Positions 9,558-19,118 are shown, counted from the stretch's first letter. The stretch: 64,000 nt of DNA from Oceanispirochaeta crateris (GCF_008329965.1 NZ_CP036150.1:1674001-1738000), one strand, 5' to 3'. Notes: a model not told the origin generated them from the letters alone. Numbers and translations: made by a program.

Positions 9558-11645
9558 TTAAACCTGTTGTTCCGCTAGGGAAATGACACCCAGGGACTCA
9601 ATATTAATGCCGTTAACAACCTCCGGCACAGAAAGGATAACCAGATCCGGCATGGCTCTCTGCGTCGAGGATTTGACCAGAGGTCTGGCCGCTTCGCTAC
9701 TCAGTATGACAGGGAAATAACCGGCTTCCTGCATTTTCCGGACTTGATTTGCCACAGAATTGATCCAGGCTCTCTGAAAGTCCGGTTCCAGCGCCGCCAC
9801 ATCCCCGTTACCGGTTTCCATTCTTGCATCTATGATGCTTTGTTCTACCGCCGGATCTATCGTAAGAACTTTGAGATCCTTTCCATCTGTAGCATACTGC
9901 AAACATATCTGTCTTCCAAGGGTCTGTCTTACTTTTTCTGTGAGGAATCCGATATCCTTTGTGACCGTTCCATAGTCACTCATAGACTCAAGAATCATGA
10001 CAAGATTCCTGATGGAGACCTGTTCTCTTAAGAGATTTTGAAGGACTTTCTGCACCTCTCCAGTGGAGAAGATCTTATTCACTTCATCAACAACAGCAGG
10101 ATAATCTTCCTTGAGAGCATTCAGCATAGACTGAACTTCCTGACGGCCCAGGATTTCAGGAGCATGACGCTTGATGGTTTCCGTTAAGTGAGTGGCAATA
10201 ATTGAGGGAGGATCAACCACAGTATACCCCTCCCGTTCCGCACGATCTCTCTGATCTCCGCTGATCCAGACTGCGGGGAGTCCAAAAGCAGGATCCACCG
10301 TACGCTCTCCTTCCAGCGCTTCCCGATCTCCGCCAGGATTGATGGCAAGGTACTGATCAATACGGATGACACCGTTTCCCACTTCCACCCCTTTAATCTT
10401 GAGGCAATATTCGGAGGGTTCCAGCCTCATGTTATCGATGATCCTGATTCTAGGTACAACCAGTCCCAAATCCAGGGCGGATTCTTTACGGATTCTGGTA
10501 ATCCTTTCTAAAAGTTCTGCCCCCTGATCCTTATCTACGAGAGGAATAAGCCCATATCCAAGTTCAAGACTCAGAGGGTCAAAAGGAACAACAGGGGACA
10601 TCTCAGCCGGTTCTGCTGCGACATCTTTATCCTCTTGATCCACTTTCTCTGCCTGACGTTTATCCCGTCTCCCCAGATTCCAGGCCGTATAGGCCGATAA
10701 AGCTCCCATGGGCAGGAGGATGTACCAGGGAAAACCGGGAAGGATGCCCAGCAATACCAGGAAGCCGGCCGCAATCCAATAAATGCGGGACTGGGATGTG
10801 AATTGCGTAGAAACATCTTCTCCGAAGGTACCATCCGAGATCGATCGTGTGACCACCAGACCGGTGGCTACTGAAATCAGCAATGCCGGCAGCTGGGAGA
10901 CAAGACCATCACCGATGGTAAGAGAGGTGTAGGTGGCCAGGGCATTCCCAAAGGATTCTCCATGAATGGAAACCCCAACGATGAGCCCGCCAATGATGTT
11001 CACAAGGGTGATGAGGATTCCGACTTTCACGTTTCCTGAAACAAACTTGGAGGCACCATCCATGGCTCCATAAAAGTCTACAGACTTTTGAAGGTGTTCT
11101 TTTCTCTTTCTGGATTCCTCTTCTGATATGGCTCCAGAGTTCAACTCCGCTTCTATTGCCATTTGTTTACCGGGCATAGCATCCAGTGCAAACCGGGCGG
11201 CAACTTCGGAGACTCTCGTTGAACCTTTGGTGATAACCATAAACTGTACGGCCACGATTATGATGAAGATGATTAATCCGACAACGAGTCCTTCCTGCCC
11301 CTCAGAGCCCACCACAAAGGTGGCAAAAGCCTTGACTATTTTTCCATTAAAGAGAGTTCCTTTTGTCAGAATAAGCCTGGTGGAAGAGACATTCAAAGCC
11401 AGAGAAAAAACCGTCGTGATGAGGAGCATGGTTGGAAATACAGAAAACTCCAAAGGATCCTTGTTATACATGACAATCAAAATAATCATGATACTTAGGA
11501 GAAGGTTCACGACCATCAAGGCGTCCAACATGACCGTAGGAAGGGGTATGATGAGCATCACAACGACGGCCAGTACACCAACAGCAACGAGCATATCGCT
11601 GTTTTCCGATGTGAGTAAGCGTTTTATATTATCCTGCCATGCCAC
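9558..11645 (-). CDS. flhA: FlhA, flagellar type III export gate protein
   Basis: 695 residues, normal length. About eight membrane helices in the first ~330 residues, with the conserved LALNVSSTRLIL segment, the charged cytoplasmic loop (VAARFALDAMPGKQMAIEAE) and FVSGNVKVGILITLVNIIGG, followed by a soluble C-terminal domain that forms the substrate-docking ring (DPPSIIATHLTETIK, LRSER-like turns). It forms the export gate with FlhB and FliPQR and uses the proton motive force. Lies between flhB (15-base gap) and flhF. Confidence 0.98.
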   Translation of the reverse strand: MAWQDNIKRLLTSENSDMLVAVGVLAVVVMLIIPLPTVMLDALMVVNLLLSIMIILIVMYNKDPLEFSVFPTMLLITTVFSLALNVSSTRLILTKGTLFNGKIVKAFATFVVGSEGQEGLVVGLIIFIIIVAVQFMVITKGSTRVSEVAARFALDAMPGKQMAIEAELNSGAISEEESRKRKEHLQKSVDFYGAMDGASKFVSGNVKVGILITLVNIIGGLIVGVSIHGESFGNALATYTSLTIGDGLVSQLPALLISVATGLVVTRSISDGTFGEDVSTQFTSQSRIYWIAAGFLVLLGILPGFPWYILLPMGALSAYTAWNLGRRDKRQAEKVDQEDKDVAAEPAEMSPVVPFDPLSLELGYGLIPLVDKDQGAELLERITRIRKESALDLGLVVPRIRIIDNMRLEPSEYCLKIKGVEVGNGVIRIDQYLAINPGGDREALEGERTVDPAFGLPAVWISGDQRDRAEREGYTVVDPPSIIATHLTETIKRHAPEILGRQEVQSMLNALKEDYPAVVDEVNKIFSTGEVQKVLQNLLREQVSIRNLVMILESMSDYGTVTKDIGFLTEKVRQTLGRQICLQYATDGKDLKVLTIDPAVEQSIIDARMETGNGDVAALEPDFQRAWINSVANQVRKMQEAGYFPVILSSEAARPLVKSSTQRAMPDLVILSVPEVVNGINIESLGVISLAEQQV

Positions 11646-11660
11646 TTAAATACCTCTTCC

Positions 11661-12851
11661 TCAACTGACACTTTTACCTGTCATTTCATAAATCTTAACT
11701 AGAATTCCAGAAACGACGCTGTAATACTCTTCCGGTATTTCATCGCCGATCTCTACATTAGCATGAAGTGCCCGTGCCAGGGGCTTGTTCTCTAGAATGG
11801 GAATATCATGTTCCCTAGCGATTGTCTTGATCCTTTGAGCCACTTCATCCATCCCCTTCGCCGACACTCGGGGAGCGGTCATGCTGTCCTGCTTGTATTC
11901 CAAGGCCACAGCATAATGAGTCGGGTTGGTTATGACAACATCTGCATCAGGAACACTCTGCATCATCTGATTTGTCAACAGCTCTCTCATTTTCTGACGG
12001 AGTCTACTCTTAATCATGGGGTCCCCATCAGACTGCTTCATTTCTTCCTTGATTTCATGGCGGGTCATCTTAAGAGATTCCCTGTGCTTCTGCCTCTGAA
12101 AAAAATAATCAGGTAATGAAAAAACAAGCAGTATCAAAGCGGCTTCAATCATCAATGTGAAGGCAAGAGAGGCAATAACACCAGCAGCCTCCGCTACGGA
12201 GGCATATACCAAATTTGTTATTTCTGGAACCTTTCTACTTATATTCCACCAGGCCAAAACTGTAATAACCCCAATTTTAAAGAGGGACTTTCCCATATTA
12301 AATAGCCCTTCAGTAGAAAAAATGACTCTTTGTGCCCATTTTAACACATTAGGAGAAATCTTTGAAAAATCAGGCTGAATCGGTTTTGTTGTGAATAAAA
12401 ACCCGACCTGAAAGAGGTTCCCCAACAATGCCGACAAAAATGCCATACCCATAATAGGCAAGGTAAGCCTGAGATAAAATCCCATAAAGGCCTGGGGAAT
12501 ATTGCCGTCACTACTGATGTCGGACTGAAGACTGATGTTCAAGAAATACTCGAGCATCGATTTCATTGTTTTCACCATATAAGGACTCAAGACTGCGATC
12601 AGTAGGAGAGGAAAGAGCAGGACTAAGGCCGCAACAAGATCTGACGACTTGGCAACCTTACCATCTTCTCTGGCTTTCCTGATTTTCTGTTCTGTCGGCT
12701 CTTCGGTCCTCCCCTCATCTTCGGCGGCAAACCATTGGAGATGAAACGAGTAGAGGGTATCCTCGGCAAGGGGAGGAATTGATGCTCCCTGACTGAAATT
12801 CATAAAGAAAGAAAGATCCATTGAACTCTCTGTTTGATAGAAACTCATCAC
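11661..12851 (-). CDS. flhB: FlhB, export gate and substrate-specificity switch
   Basis: 396 residues: four membrane helices and a C-terminal cytoplasmic domain with the self-cleaving NPTH motif in VVITNPTHYAVALEY. Cleavage there switches export from rod/hook to filament substrates once hook length is set by FliK. The classical start region (LQWFAAEDEGRTEEPTEQK) is preceded by ~38 extra residues; the ATG overlaps the fliR stop (ATGA), which supports the long form, but an internal start is possible. Confidence 0.97.
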   Translation of the reverse strand: MMSFYQTESSMDLSFFMNFSQGASIPPLAEDTLYSFHLQWFAAEDEGRTEEPTEQKIRKAREDGKVAKSSDLVAALVLLFPLLLIAVLSPYMVKTMKSMLEYFLNISLQSDISSDGNIPQAFMGFYLRLTLPIMGMAFLSALLGNLFQVGFLFTTKPIQPDFSKISPNVLKWAQRVIFSTEGLFNMGKSLFKIGVITVLAWWNISRKVPEITNLVYASVAEAAGVIASLAFTLMIEAALILLVFSLPDYFFQRQKHRESLKMTRHEIKEEMKQSDGDPMIKSRLRQKMRELLTNQMMQSVPDADVVITNPTHYAVALEYKQDSMTAPRVSAKGMDEVAQRIKTIAREHDIPILENKPLARALHANVEIGDEIPEEYYSVVSGILVKIYEMTGKSVS

Positions 12852-13648
12852 AATGAGACTCCATCAAAATGATACAACCTGAGAAGTTCTTCGATTTGAG
12901 AAAACCCAGTCTCAATCACAAGGACCATTTTTTCCATCAGGAAGGGAGAAGCCATCATAATGATAAGAAAACCCACAGAGATCTGTATAGGAAACCCCAC
13001 CATCATGAGATTCATCTGCGGAGCCGCCTTTGCCAGAAGTCCCATGGTAACAGAAATCATAAGCAGAGTACCCATCATGGGAAAGGCCAAGAGGAGAGAT
13101 TGCTGAAAGAGTTGGCCCAGGGCCTGAATCAGACTGTCTGACAGGAATCCCGGATTTGTCAAAAGATAATCACCTTTCATGGCCTGAAACGACTGATAGA
13201 TACCAATGAGAAACACCTTCTGAATGCTACCAGAGATTATAAATACAAAGATGCCGAAAAGGTTAAACATTTGACCCACAAGGGGAATTTCCACCTGTGC
13301 CAGCGGATCAAAGGCTGAGGAAGCTCCAAATCCCATCTGGATGGAAAACATCTGGCCTGCCAGCTGAAATATGGCAAATATGATTTGGAGGAATAATCCG
13401 ATAAGTAGACCTGTCAGAACTTCAGAAATAAGGAGTACGCCATAGACCATTCCCGTATCGGGAATTACGTATCCGAGAGTTTTAACCAAGGGATAAACCG
13501 CTATAGCCGTAAACAGAGTCAGACCACCTCTGACCATGGCAGGAATACCCGTCGAAGAGAGGACGGGAGCGACCATAAAAAGAGCAAAAATCCGTGCAAA
13601 GATGAGGAAATACAACTGTAGATCCGGGATCAGCTCGCTTAAGATCAA
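12848..13648 (-). CDS. fliR: FliR, export gate membrane protein
   Basis: 266 residues, about six hydrophobic helices with the family-typical LIFARIFALFMVAPVLSS near the N-terminus and GFGASSAFDPLAQVEIP in the middle. It completes the FliP5-Q4-R1 export pore. Overlaps flhB by 4 bases and follows fliQ by 9 bases. Confidence 0.97.
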   Translation of the reverse strand: MILSELIPDLQLYFLIFARIFALFMVAPVLSSTGIPAMVRGGLTLFTAIAVYPLVKTLGYVIPDTGMVYGVLLISEVLTGLLIGLFLQIIFAIFQLAGQMFSIQMGFGASSAFDPLAQVEIPLVGQMFNLFGIFVFIISGSIQKVFLIGIYQSFQAMKGDYLLTNPGFLSDSLIQALGQLFQQSLLLAFPMMGTLLMISVTMGLLAKAAPQMNLMMVGFPIQISVGFLIIMMASPFLMEKMVLVIETGFSQIEELLRLYHFDGVSL

Positions 13649-13657
13649 AACTATCTC

Positions 13658-13927
13658 CTACCCTGCCATACTGGGTATTAATTCAAAAAGAGTGGTTGTA
13701 TAGTTGATCAGGGAATTCGCCATCCAGGCACCCAGAAACCCCAGAGTGGCAAAAATAGCCAAAATTTTGGGTACAAATGTCAGAGACTGATCCTGAATGG
13801 ATGTGGTAGCCTGAAAGATGGATATAATAAGACCAATTGTCATGGCAACAAGCAAAACAGGGGATGCCAGAATGAGAGTCTGAAAGACTGAATTTCTGAG
13901 AAGAGATATGACAAAACCTATAGACAT
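13658..13927 (-). CDS. fliQ: FliQ, export gate membrane protein
   Basis: 89 residues, the usual FliQ size, with two membrane helices (about 17-38 and 54-75) and the family-typical SIFQATTSIQDQSLTFVPK turn. Wraps around the FliP ring in the export gate. Lies between fliP (44-base gap) and fliR. Confidence 0.97.
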   Translation of the reverse strand: MSIGFVISLLRNSVFQTLILASPVLLVAMTIGLIISIFQATTSIQDQSLTFVPKILAIFATLGFLGAWMANSLINYTTTLFELIPSMAG

Positions 13928-13971
13928 TGGGTTCTCCTTTTACACATATAAGACTCCAGATCTTCCAAAGA

Positions 13972-14754
13972 TCACAAGAAACTGAGAACTAACTGTTTGG
14001 TAAGAAGGCTCCAACCGTCCACCAGAACAAACAACACCAGCTTAAAAGGCATAGAAATCATAACCGGTGGCAGCATGATCATCCCCATAGACATGAGAAC
14101 TGAGGCGACAACCATGTCGATTATAATAAAAGGGATATAAAGAAGTATCCCTATCTTAAAAGCAATTGTGAGCTCATTGAGAACAAATGCAGGAATGACC
14201 ACATAGGTCGGCACATCCGCAAAGGTTTCCGGCCTCGGCAACCCCCGTAGAGACATGAACAGTTCAATATTTTGAGTAGAATCCTTGAGCTGACTGTACA
14301 TGAAATACCGGATGGGACCCTCGGCGTTGCTGACCATTTCTTCAATCCCAATCTCACCTTCAGAAAAAGGAAGAAAAGATTCCTGATAGATCTGATCTAC
14401 AACGGGCCACATAATAAACAGAGTCAAAAACAGGGCGATTCCCATCAGAAGACTCGCCGGAGGAACCTGCTGCAACGAGAGGGCCCGCTTGATAAAGTCC
14501 AAAACAATGGAGACACGCAGAAAAGACGTCATTAGAATAAGTATAGAAGGAGCCAGAGAGAGAGTGGTCAATAGTAGAAGCAACTGAATTGACAGGGCTA
14601 CTTCCTGGTTTGTCTGAGCTTCCCGTATATTCAGATTGACAAAGGGTAAATCAAGAATACCGTCAGTTTCTCCAGGGTCCGGAACAGGAACCTCCTGTGC
14701 AAAGGCCGTAAATGAAACAAAGACCAGAAAGAATAGAATAAAAAGTCGCTTCAT
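13972..14754 (-). CDS. fliP: FliP, export gate membrane protein
   Basis: 260 residues. Cleavable-type signal (LFILFFLVFVSFTAFA), then the conserved FliP core: TSFLRVSIVLDFIKRALS, QQVPPASLLMGIALFLTLF and the C-terminal pair of helices ending LFVLVDGWSLLTKQL. FliP forms the pentameric base of the export pore. The start overlaps the fliO stop by 4 bases (ATGA). Confidence 0.98.
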   Translation of the reverse strand: MKRLFILFFLVFVSFTAFAQEVPVPDPGETDGILDLPFVNLNIREAQTNQEVALSIQLLLLLTTLSLAPSILILMTSFLRVSIVLDFIKRALSLQQVPPASLLMGIALFLTLFIMWPVVDQIYQESFLPFSEGEIGIEEMVSNAEGPIRYFMYSQLKDSTQNIELFMSLRGLPRPETFADVPTYVVIPAFVLNELTIAFKIGILLYIPFIIIDMVVASVLMSMGMIMLPPVMISMPFKLVLFVLVDGWSLLTKQLVLSFL

Positions 14755-15368
14755 TCCCTGTCCTCCAGATTTTTTAGCCTGTCCCGCTGAGACCTGAGAA
14801 AATCTGGTGATTGTTCGGTAATTTTCCGTCCGGAACTCAAGGAGAGCCCCGCTCTGAACAAGTTTCTGAAACTAGCTGCACCCGTAGTGTGAGTCTCTTC
14901 TGCTTCCAGTTGAATCTTATCCAGAGTTTCCTTATCTGTAATCTCGGAAATCACATTAACCGAGCTGCTACCAGAACCAATGAGAAAGACCTGATTACCA
15001 ACTTCAACAAGGTGGAGTGCTGAATCTCTCTTCAAATGCCGGGTGGACAGAATTTGAATCCTATCTTCTCCGCTTTCGGCCATGGGGGTGATTTTTTTGA
15101 GAAAATACAGAAGAAGGTATATGGCAGCAATAACAGCTGCCAAAATGACCGTGACTCTGACAAGATCAGAGAAACCAACCGAGGACGGAACAGCATCCTC
15201 CTCTGCAGGAGCCACATTGTCTTCAAAAAGAGTCAAATCTTCTTCATTGATGATTGGAAAATTACTTTCCTGTGGAGAGATTTCTTCCTGTGCTATCAGG
15301 AAAAAAGGATTCCCCACGATGATGAGTAGCCATATCAGTTGTTTCAGTGTCCCCCTCCCAAGTTCCAC
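14751..15368 (-). CDS. fliO: FliO/FliZ-type export gate assembly protein
   Basis: 205 residues. Signal-like N-terminus (IWLLIIVGNPFFLIAQ), an acidic periplasmic stretch, one membrane helix (about 72-92), then a FliO cytoplasmic domain (IQILSTRHLKRDSALHLVEV, VFLIGSG). It stabilises FliP during gate assembly. Start is uncertain: the outermost codon is GTG at 15368 with no ribosome site, while a strong GGGAGGGG lies just downstream and would serve a CTG at 15347 or a later codon. A hairpin lies upstream in the 82-base gap after fliY. Confidence 0.88.
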   Translation of the reverse strand: MELGRGTLKQLIWLLIIVGNPFFLIAQEEISPQESNFPIINEEDLTLFEDNVAPAEEDAVPSSVGFSDLVRVTVILAAVIAAIYLLLYFLKKITPMAESGEDRIQILSTRHLKRDSALHLVEVGNQVFLIGSGSSSVNVISEITDKETLDKIQLEAEETHTTGAASFRNLFRAGLSLSSGRKITEQSPDFLRSQRDRLKNLEDRE

Positions 15369-15395
15369 TATTTGTATTTTTTATATCCGCCCTAG

Positions 15396-15425
15396 ATCCA
15401 GAAGGCTGTCGGTAACCCTCTGGAT
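15396..15425 (-). promoter_or_regulatory. Hairpin in the fliY-fliO spacer
   Basis: Inverted repeat ATCCAGA/TCTGGAT, extended past one mismatch by GG/CC, with a 10-base loop. There is no T-run after it, so it is not an ordinary terminator. It sits upstream of fliO, whose start codon is not ATG. A role in mRNA processing or translation control is possible but unproven. Confidence 0.35.
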
Positions 15426-15450
15426 TTCAGGAGAATGATTCAATCATTTC

Positions 15451-16686
15451 TTAGGTTTCTCCAACCCTGTCTAAATTAGACACAATATCGGTAACACGCA
15501 CACCAAAGTTTTCATCGATGACGACAACCTCACCTTTGGCGATCAAGTTATTATTCACAAGTATATCTACGGGTTCTCCCGCCAGTTTATCCAGCTCAAT
15601 AATCGTTCCTTCACCAATACCGAGGATATCCTTGATTTGCCATTTTGTGCGGCCCAGCTCTACGGTAAGCTCCATGGAGACATCCATGAGTAAACCAATA
15701 TTCCTCTGTTCCGAAGGTGATATATTCGCACCAAACTCGGGAAACTGAACACCCTGAACATTGGGTGGCGGAGACTGTTGCATCATATAGGGATTCATCT
15801 GATTTCCCATGCCGCCCATGTTTCCCATCTGCTGGCCCATGCCGCCCATGTTTCCCATCTGCTGGCCCATGCCGCCCATGTTCCCCATCTGCTGACCCAT
15901 GCCGCCCATGTTTCCCATCTGCTGACCCATGCCGCCTGAGTTTCCCATTTGATTGCCCATACCGCCTGCATTCCCCATCTGTTGACTCATATCAGGCATT
16001 CCCATACCTGACATATCATTAGAAGCAGTGGATTGTGAGCCCAGCTTGGAAGCCAGAGAAGAGGCGACGGAAGACTCTAGGATTTCAATCATTTCCAGAC
16101 TGCCATGACCTTCAATCTCAACGGGATATGTAATTTTCACCAGGGAATCGCCACCGGGAGACAAGAGTCCTTTGGCCATTTTCTGGCTCTCAGGACTGAT
16201 GGTCATAATGTTGGCACCGATAGAATCTCCAATGGCTGTGACTTCCGCTCCTGTTAACTGAGAGACGGCTTCACCTACGGCGCTGATCGCCGTACCGTCT
16301 AGTTCAACATCACTTTGTCCAATCATTGGACCGGCTATTTTTACGGCGTTTTCAGGAGAGAAAACAAAGGCATGACCACCAGAGATTCCCTTATTAAAAT
16401 CCATCTTGACTTCAACAACTTCATCACTCAATCCTGACATGAGATCGGTTCTTGACAGACTCTCAATACGAGGGGCCTTGATTGAGACCGGTGTCGACAT
16501 GATACCGCTCAAGGTTGAGCTGAGATTTCCCACGACTTTGCCGAATAATCCCTTTAAGGCATCCAGTTCTGAAGAACTCAATCCTTCGGCAGCAAAGCCA
16601 TCAGAAGATCCATCCATACCGCCTAAAGAGTCATTACCCATGAGTAGAGCATCTATTTCATCTTGAGAGAGGGAACCATCACTCAT
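15451..16686 (-). CDS. fliY: FliY (FliN-type) flagellar switch protein with Gly/Met/Gln repeat linker
   Basis: 411 residues, long for the family. N-terminal LSQDEIDALL resembles the CheY-P-binding tip shared with FliM; a CheC-like domain follows (about 40-215); then a low-complexity linker (about 229-300) made of repeats of MGQQMGNMGG type; then a C-terminal FliN/SpoA domain (LLMDVSMELTVELGRTKW onward) that forms the lower C-ring. The repeats are near-identical 30-bp DNA units. Starts in a 4-base overlap with fliM. It may combine rotor and CheY-P phosphatase functions, as in Gram-positive FliY; that is inference. Confidence 0.95.
   Translation of the reverse strand: MSDGSLSQDEIDALLMGNDSLGGMDGSSDGFAAEGLSSSELDALKGLFGKVVGNLSSTLSGIMSTPVSIKAPRIESLSRTDLMSGLSDEVVEVKMDFNKGISGGHAFVFSPENAVKIAGPMIGQSDVELDGTAISAVGEAVSQLTGAEVTAIGDSIGANIMTISPESQKMAKGLLSPGGDSLVKITYPVEIEGHGSLEMIEILESSVASSLASKLGSQSTASNDMSGMGMPDMSQQMGNAGGMGNQMGNSGGMGQQMGNMGGMGQQMGNMGGMGQQMGNMGGMGQQMGNMGGMGNQMNPYMMQQSPPPNVQGVQFPEFGANISPSEQRNIGLLMDVSMELTVELGRTKWQIKDILGIGEGTIIELDKLAGEPVDILVNNNLIAKGEVVVIDENFGVRVTDIVSNLDRVGET
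15806..15990. repeat. 30-bp tandem repeat inside fliY
   Basis: About six head-to-tail copies of a 30-bp unit (plus-strand phase begins CCCATGCCGCCCATG). The four central copies differ at only one or two positions, while the outer copies are more diverged. Each copy encodes ten residues of Met/Gly/Gln/Asn. The unit is a multiple of three, so gain or loss of copies keeps the frame. Confidence 0.92.
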
Positions 16687-17711
16687 TCTTCATCTCCTTC
16701 AACGGCCAGTTCTTCAAAGTCCGTCTGATCAACATCTTCTATTTTCCTCGTGACCTGTACGGCAATCTTGTTACCCACAGCCCCCGGACGGCAGTCAAAT
16801 TTAGGTCTATTACCGATCTTCAGAACCATGGGGTCATTCAGGCTGGTATTGGACAAGCGGATAACATCACCCTTCTTGATGGAGAGGATATCCCGCATCG
16901 TCAACTGAATCCCTCCAACTTCGGCGACCATGGCCACGTTAATCCCGGCCAGTCTTTCCCTCAGTATATTCAGGTTTTCCGTTGTTGTTCCTCTTCTAAT
17001 AGAGGAATAGTAATACTGAGCCGATAACTTTGAAATAATCGGCTCAATGGTCAAATAAGGGATGCAGAAGTTCATCATACCTTCCACATCCTCCACCTTG
17101 GTTTCCAAAGTTACCAGAACGACCATCTCTGTAGGCGGTACAATCTGTGCAAACTGCGGATTTGTTTCGATTTGCCCAAGACGGGGTCTAAGATCGATAA
17201 CCTGGCTCCAGGCCTCTCTCATATTCCCCAAGATTCGGACAATAATGGATTCCATAACGGAACGTTCTATTTCTGAGAGCTCTCTATTGATCTTTGAACC
17301 TTCACCCGTACCTCCGAAGAGTCGGTCGATGATCGAAAAAGTAACCGCCGGATCTATCTCCAGGATAGCAGACCCTTTGAGAGGGTCCATATTGATGACA
17401 GCCAAGGCTGTTGGAGAGGGAATAGAACGGATAAACTCTTCATAGGTCAACTGGTCTACAGAGGCAACATGAACATTCACAAGACTCCGCAGCTGGGCAG
17501 AAAGAGAGGTCGTCGTTAAACGGGCAAAGGTCTCATGCATAAATGAGACCGTACGAATCTGTTCTTTTGAGAATTTATCCGGACGTCTGAAGTCCCAGAT
17601 CCTAATATTTTTCCGTTCTGTGACCTGCTGCGCCTCTTCCGGTTCTGTGTCTCCCGTTGAGATGGCTGTCAGGAGCTGATCTATTTCATCTTGTGACAGA
17701 ACTTCTGTCAT
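16683..17711 (-). CDS. fliM: FliM, flagellar switch protein
   Basis: 342 residues. N-terminal LSQDEIDQLL is the CheY-P docking motif; the middle CheC-like domain includes FDRLFGGTGE-type features (IIDRLFGGTGEGSK), and the C-terminal SpoA domain (LTMRDILSIKKGDVIRL) joins the FliN/FliY ring. Switches rotation direction. Coupled to fliY by a 4-base overlap; fliL is 18 bases upstream. Confidence 0.98.
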   Translation of the reverse strand: MTEVLSQDEIDQLLTAISTGDTEPEEAQQVTERKNIRIWDFRRPDKFSKEQIRTVSFMHETFARLTTTSLSAQLRSLVNVHVASVDQLTYEEFIRSIPSPTALAVINMDPLKGSAILEIDPAVTFSIIDRLFGGTGEGSKINRELSEIERSVMESIIVRILGNMREAWSQVIDLRPRLGQIETNPQFAQIVPPTEMVVLVTLETKVEDVEGMMNFCIPYLTIEPIISKLSAQYYYSSIRRGTTTENLNILRERLAGINVAMVAEVGGIQLTMRDILSIKKGDVIRLSNTSLNDPMVLKIGNRPKFDCRPGAVGNKIAVQVTRKIEDVDQTDFEELAVEGDEE

Positions 17712-17729
17712 GCTGTCCCCTTTTCATGG

Positions 17730-18287
17730 TCAGAATTCATATACTTGCAATTCGGGAAAAATGATATCCTGAACCTTCCCCTGGCTGAGAACTCTATTCA
17801 CAAGATCCTTGAGTTCAGTTTTTATGATATGCTCCCGTTCCGGAGCCAATTCTGCTGCTGTTTTCTGACTGAAATAATTTCGAATAATGTCTGTGAGCTG
17901 AGCGGTTCTGGCAACGAGCTCTGTTTGAACCTGACTATCTCCCTCTTTATATCCGATATCGACCTTGACGATAACTGAATGGGGTGACTGATCCCGTGTG
18001 ACGCCTCTGATCTGCGGTATCAATGTATAATAGGTGTAGGGCTCAGGAATGGTTTCATAAGCCTGGGACACCTCAGCAAAACTCCTGTTGACACTGCCCT
18101 TGTCTAAGACGCGGAAAGTCACAACACTGATGGTCACGGTCAACAGAACGGCAATAATTCCGGAGGCTATATAGACCAGAACTTTGGCAATTTTGTCGGA
18201 GATAAATCGTTTTTTCTTAGCCTCACCCAAATCATCCGGTGATCCTGCTTCCAGAGCATTTCCTAATTCTATATCATCATCAGCCAT
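17730..18287 (-). CDS. fliL: FliL, stator-associated membrane protein
   Basis: 185 residues: a short acidic cytoplasmic head, one membrane helix (about 34-57), and a periplasmic FliL domain (EPYTYYTLIPQIRGVTRD, then the C-terminal LKDLVNRVLSQGKVQDIIFP). FliL surrounds or supports stator units. Good AGGTGAT ribosome site. An 85-base gap separates it from motB and holds no clear signal. Confidence 0.95.
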   Translation of the reverse strand: MADDDIELGNALEAGSPDDLGEAKKKRFISDKIAKVLVYIASGIIAVLLTVTISVVTFRVLDKGSVNRSFAEVSQAYETIPEPYTYYTLIPQIRGVTRDQSPHSVIVKVDIGYKEGDSQVQTELVARTAQLTDIIRNYFSQKTAAELAPEREHIIKTELKDLVNRVLSQGKVQDIIFPELQVYEF

Positions 18288-18372
18288 TATATCACCTGCA
18301 TCCTATTTAACAGACAAATTTTATCAGATATACGGGTTTTATGCAAACACTTCCGCATTTCCGATACTTCTA

Positions 18373-19107
18373 TCACTCATGTGCTTCGGCCAGCACGATA
18401 ACATCCACTCTCCGATTATAGGCCCGCCCTTCGGGCGTATCATCAGGAACCAGAGGGACAGTATCGGACATTCCGGCAATCTGAAACTGGGCCTCATCCA
18501 CTCCAAGATCCACCAGATAGTGCAGGACGCTTGCCGACCGTGCAGAAGAGAGTTCCCAGTTGCTTGGCCAGGGTCCATCCGGATCGGTAGGACTGGCATC
18601 AGTATGCCCCTCGATTCTGAATTTTCTGTCATCCAGTTCTTCAGAAGAGAGCAACCCCGACAACTTTTGAAGAATCTCCCTTGTACTTTCAATATCCACA
18701 TCCGCACTGGCTGGTCTGAAAAAAGCATCCGATGCAAGGGTGATCACAAGTCCCCGTTCATCTTCGGTAATCCTGACCTGCTTGCTTTTGACTTCCGGCT
18801 TAAACATGGAGACAGCTGTCTGCCTGGCCTTATCCAGCCCTCGGGCCCTCTTTGTGGAGGGCATGGCCATGATATTATTTCCCAGTTCGGCAAGTTCTCC
18901 TACATCCAGGGTATTCCCACCCTGAAGAGGCCCTAAACCATTAAAGGAAACCATGATGAGCTCCATACGAGCCCCTTCGATGGTTTCCGGATTCATAAGT
19001 ATTACAAAGAAACAGAGGAGGAGGGTTACCATATCGCCGTATGTAGTCATCCATTCGGCAGCCCCTTCTTCACACTTTGGGCATTTTTTATTGTCTTCAT
19101 CGGCCAT
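18373..19107 (-). CDS. motB: MotB, stator protein
   Basis: 244 residues. Starts with a Cys motif (CPKCEEGAAEW), then one membrane helix carrying the proton-binding Asp25 in YGDMVTLLLCFFVIL, a plug/linker region, and an OmpA-like peptidoglycan-binding domain (FRIEGHTDASPTDPDGPWP, NWELSSARSASV). Anchors the stator to the wall and conducts protons with MotA. 11 bases after motA. Confidence 0.98.
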   Translation of the reverse strand: MADEDNKKCPKCEEGAAEWMTTYGDMVTLLLCFFVILMNPETIEGARMELIMVSFNGLGPLQGGNTLDVGELAELGNNIMAMPSTKRARGLDKARQTAVSMFKPEVKSKQVRITEDERGLVITLASDAFFRPASADVDIESTREILQKLSGLLSSEELDDRKFRIEGHTDASPTDPDGPWPSNWELSSARSASVLHYLVDLGVDEAQFQIAGMSDTVPLVPDDTPEGRAYNRRVDVIVLAEAHE

Positions 19108-19118
19108 GATGTATCATC

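Noticed and set aside
15806-15990. Evenly spaced repeats that could suggest a CRISPR array
   Set aside because: The units are contiguous without unique spacers, keep the fliY frame and encode a regular peptide, so they are coding tandem repeats.
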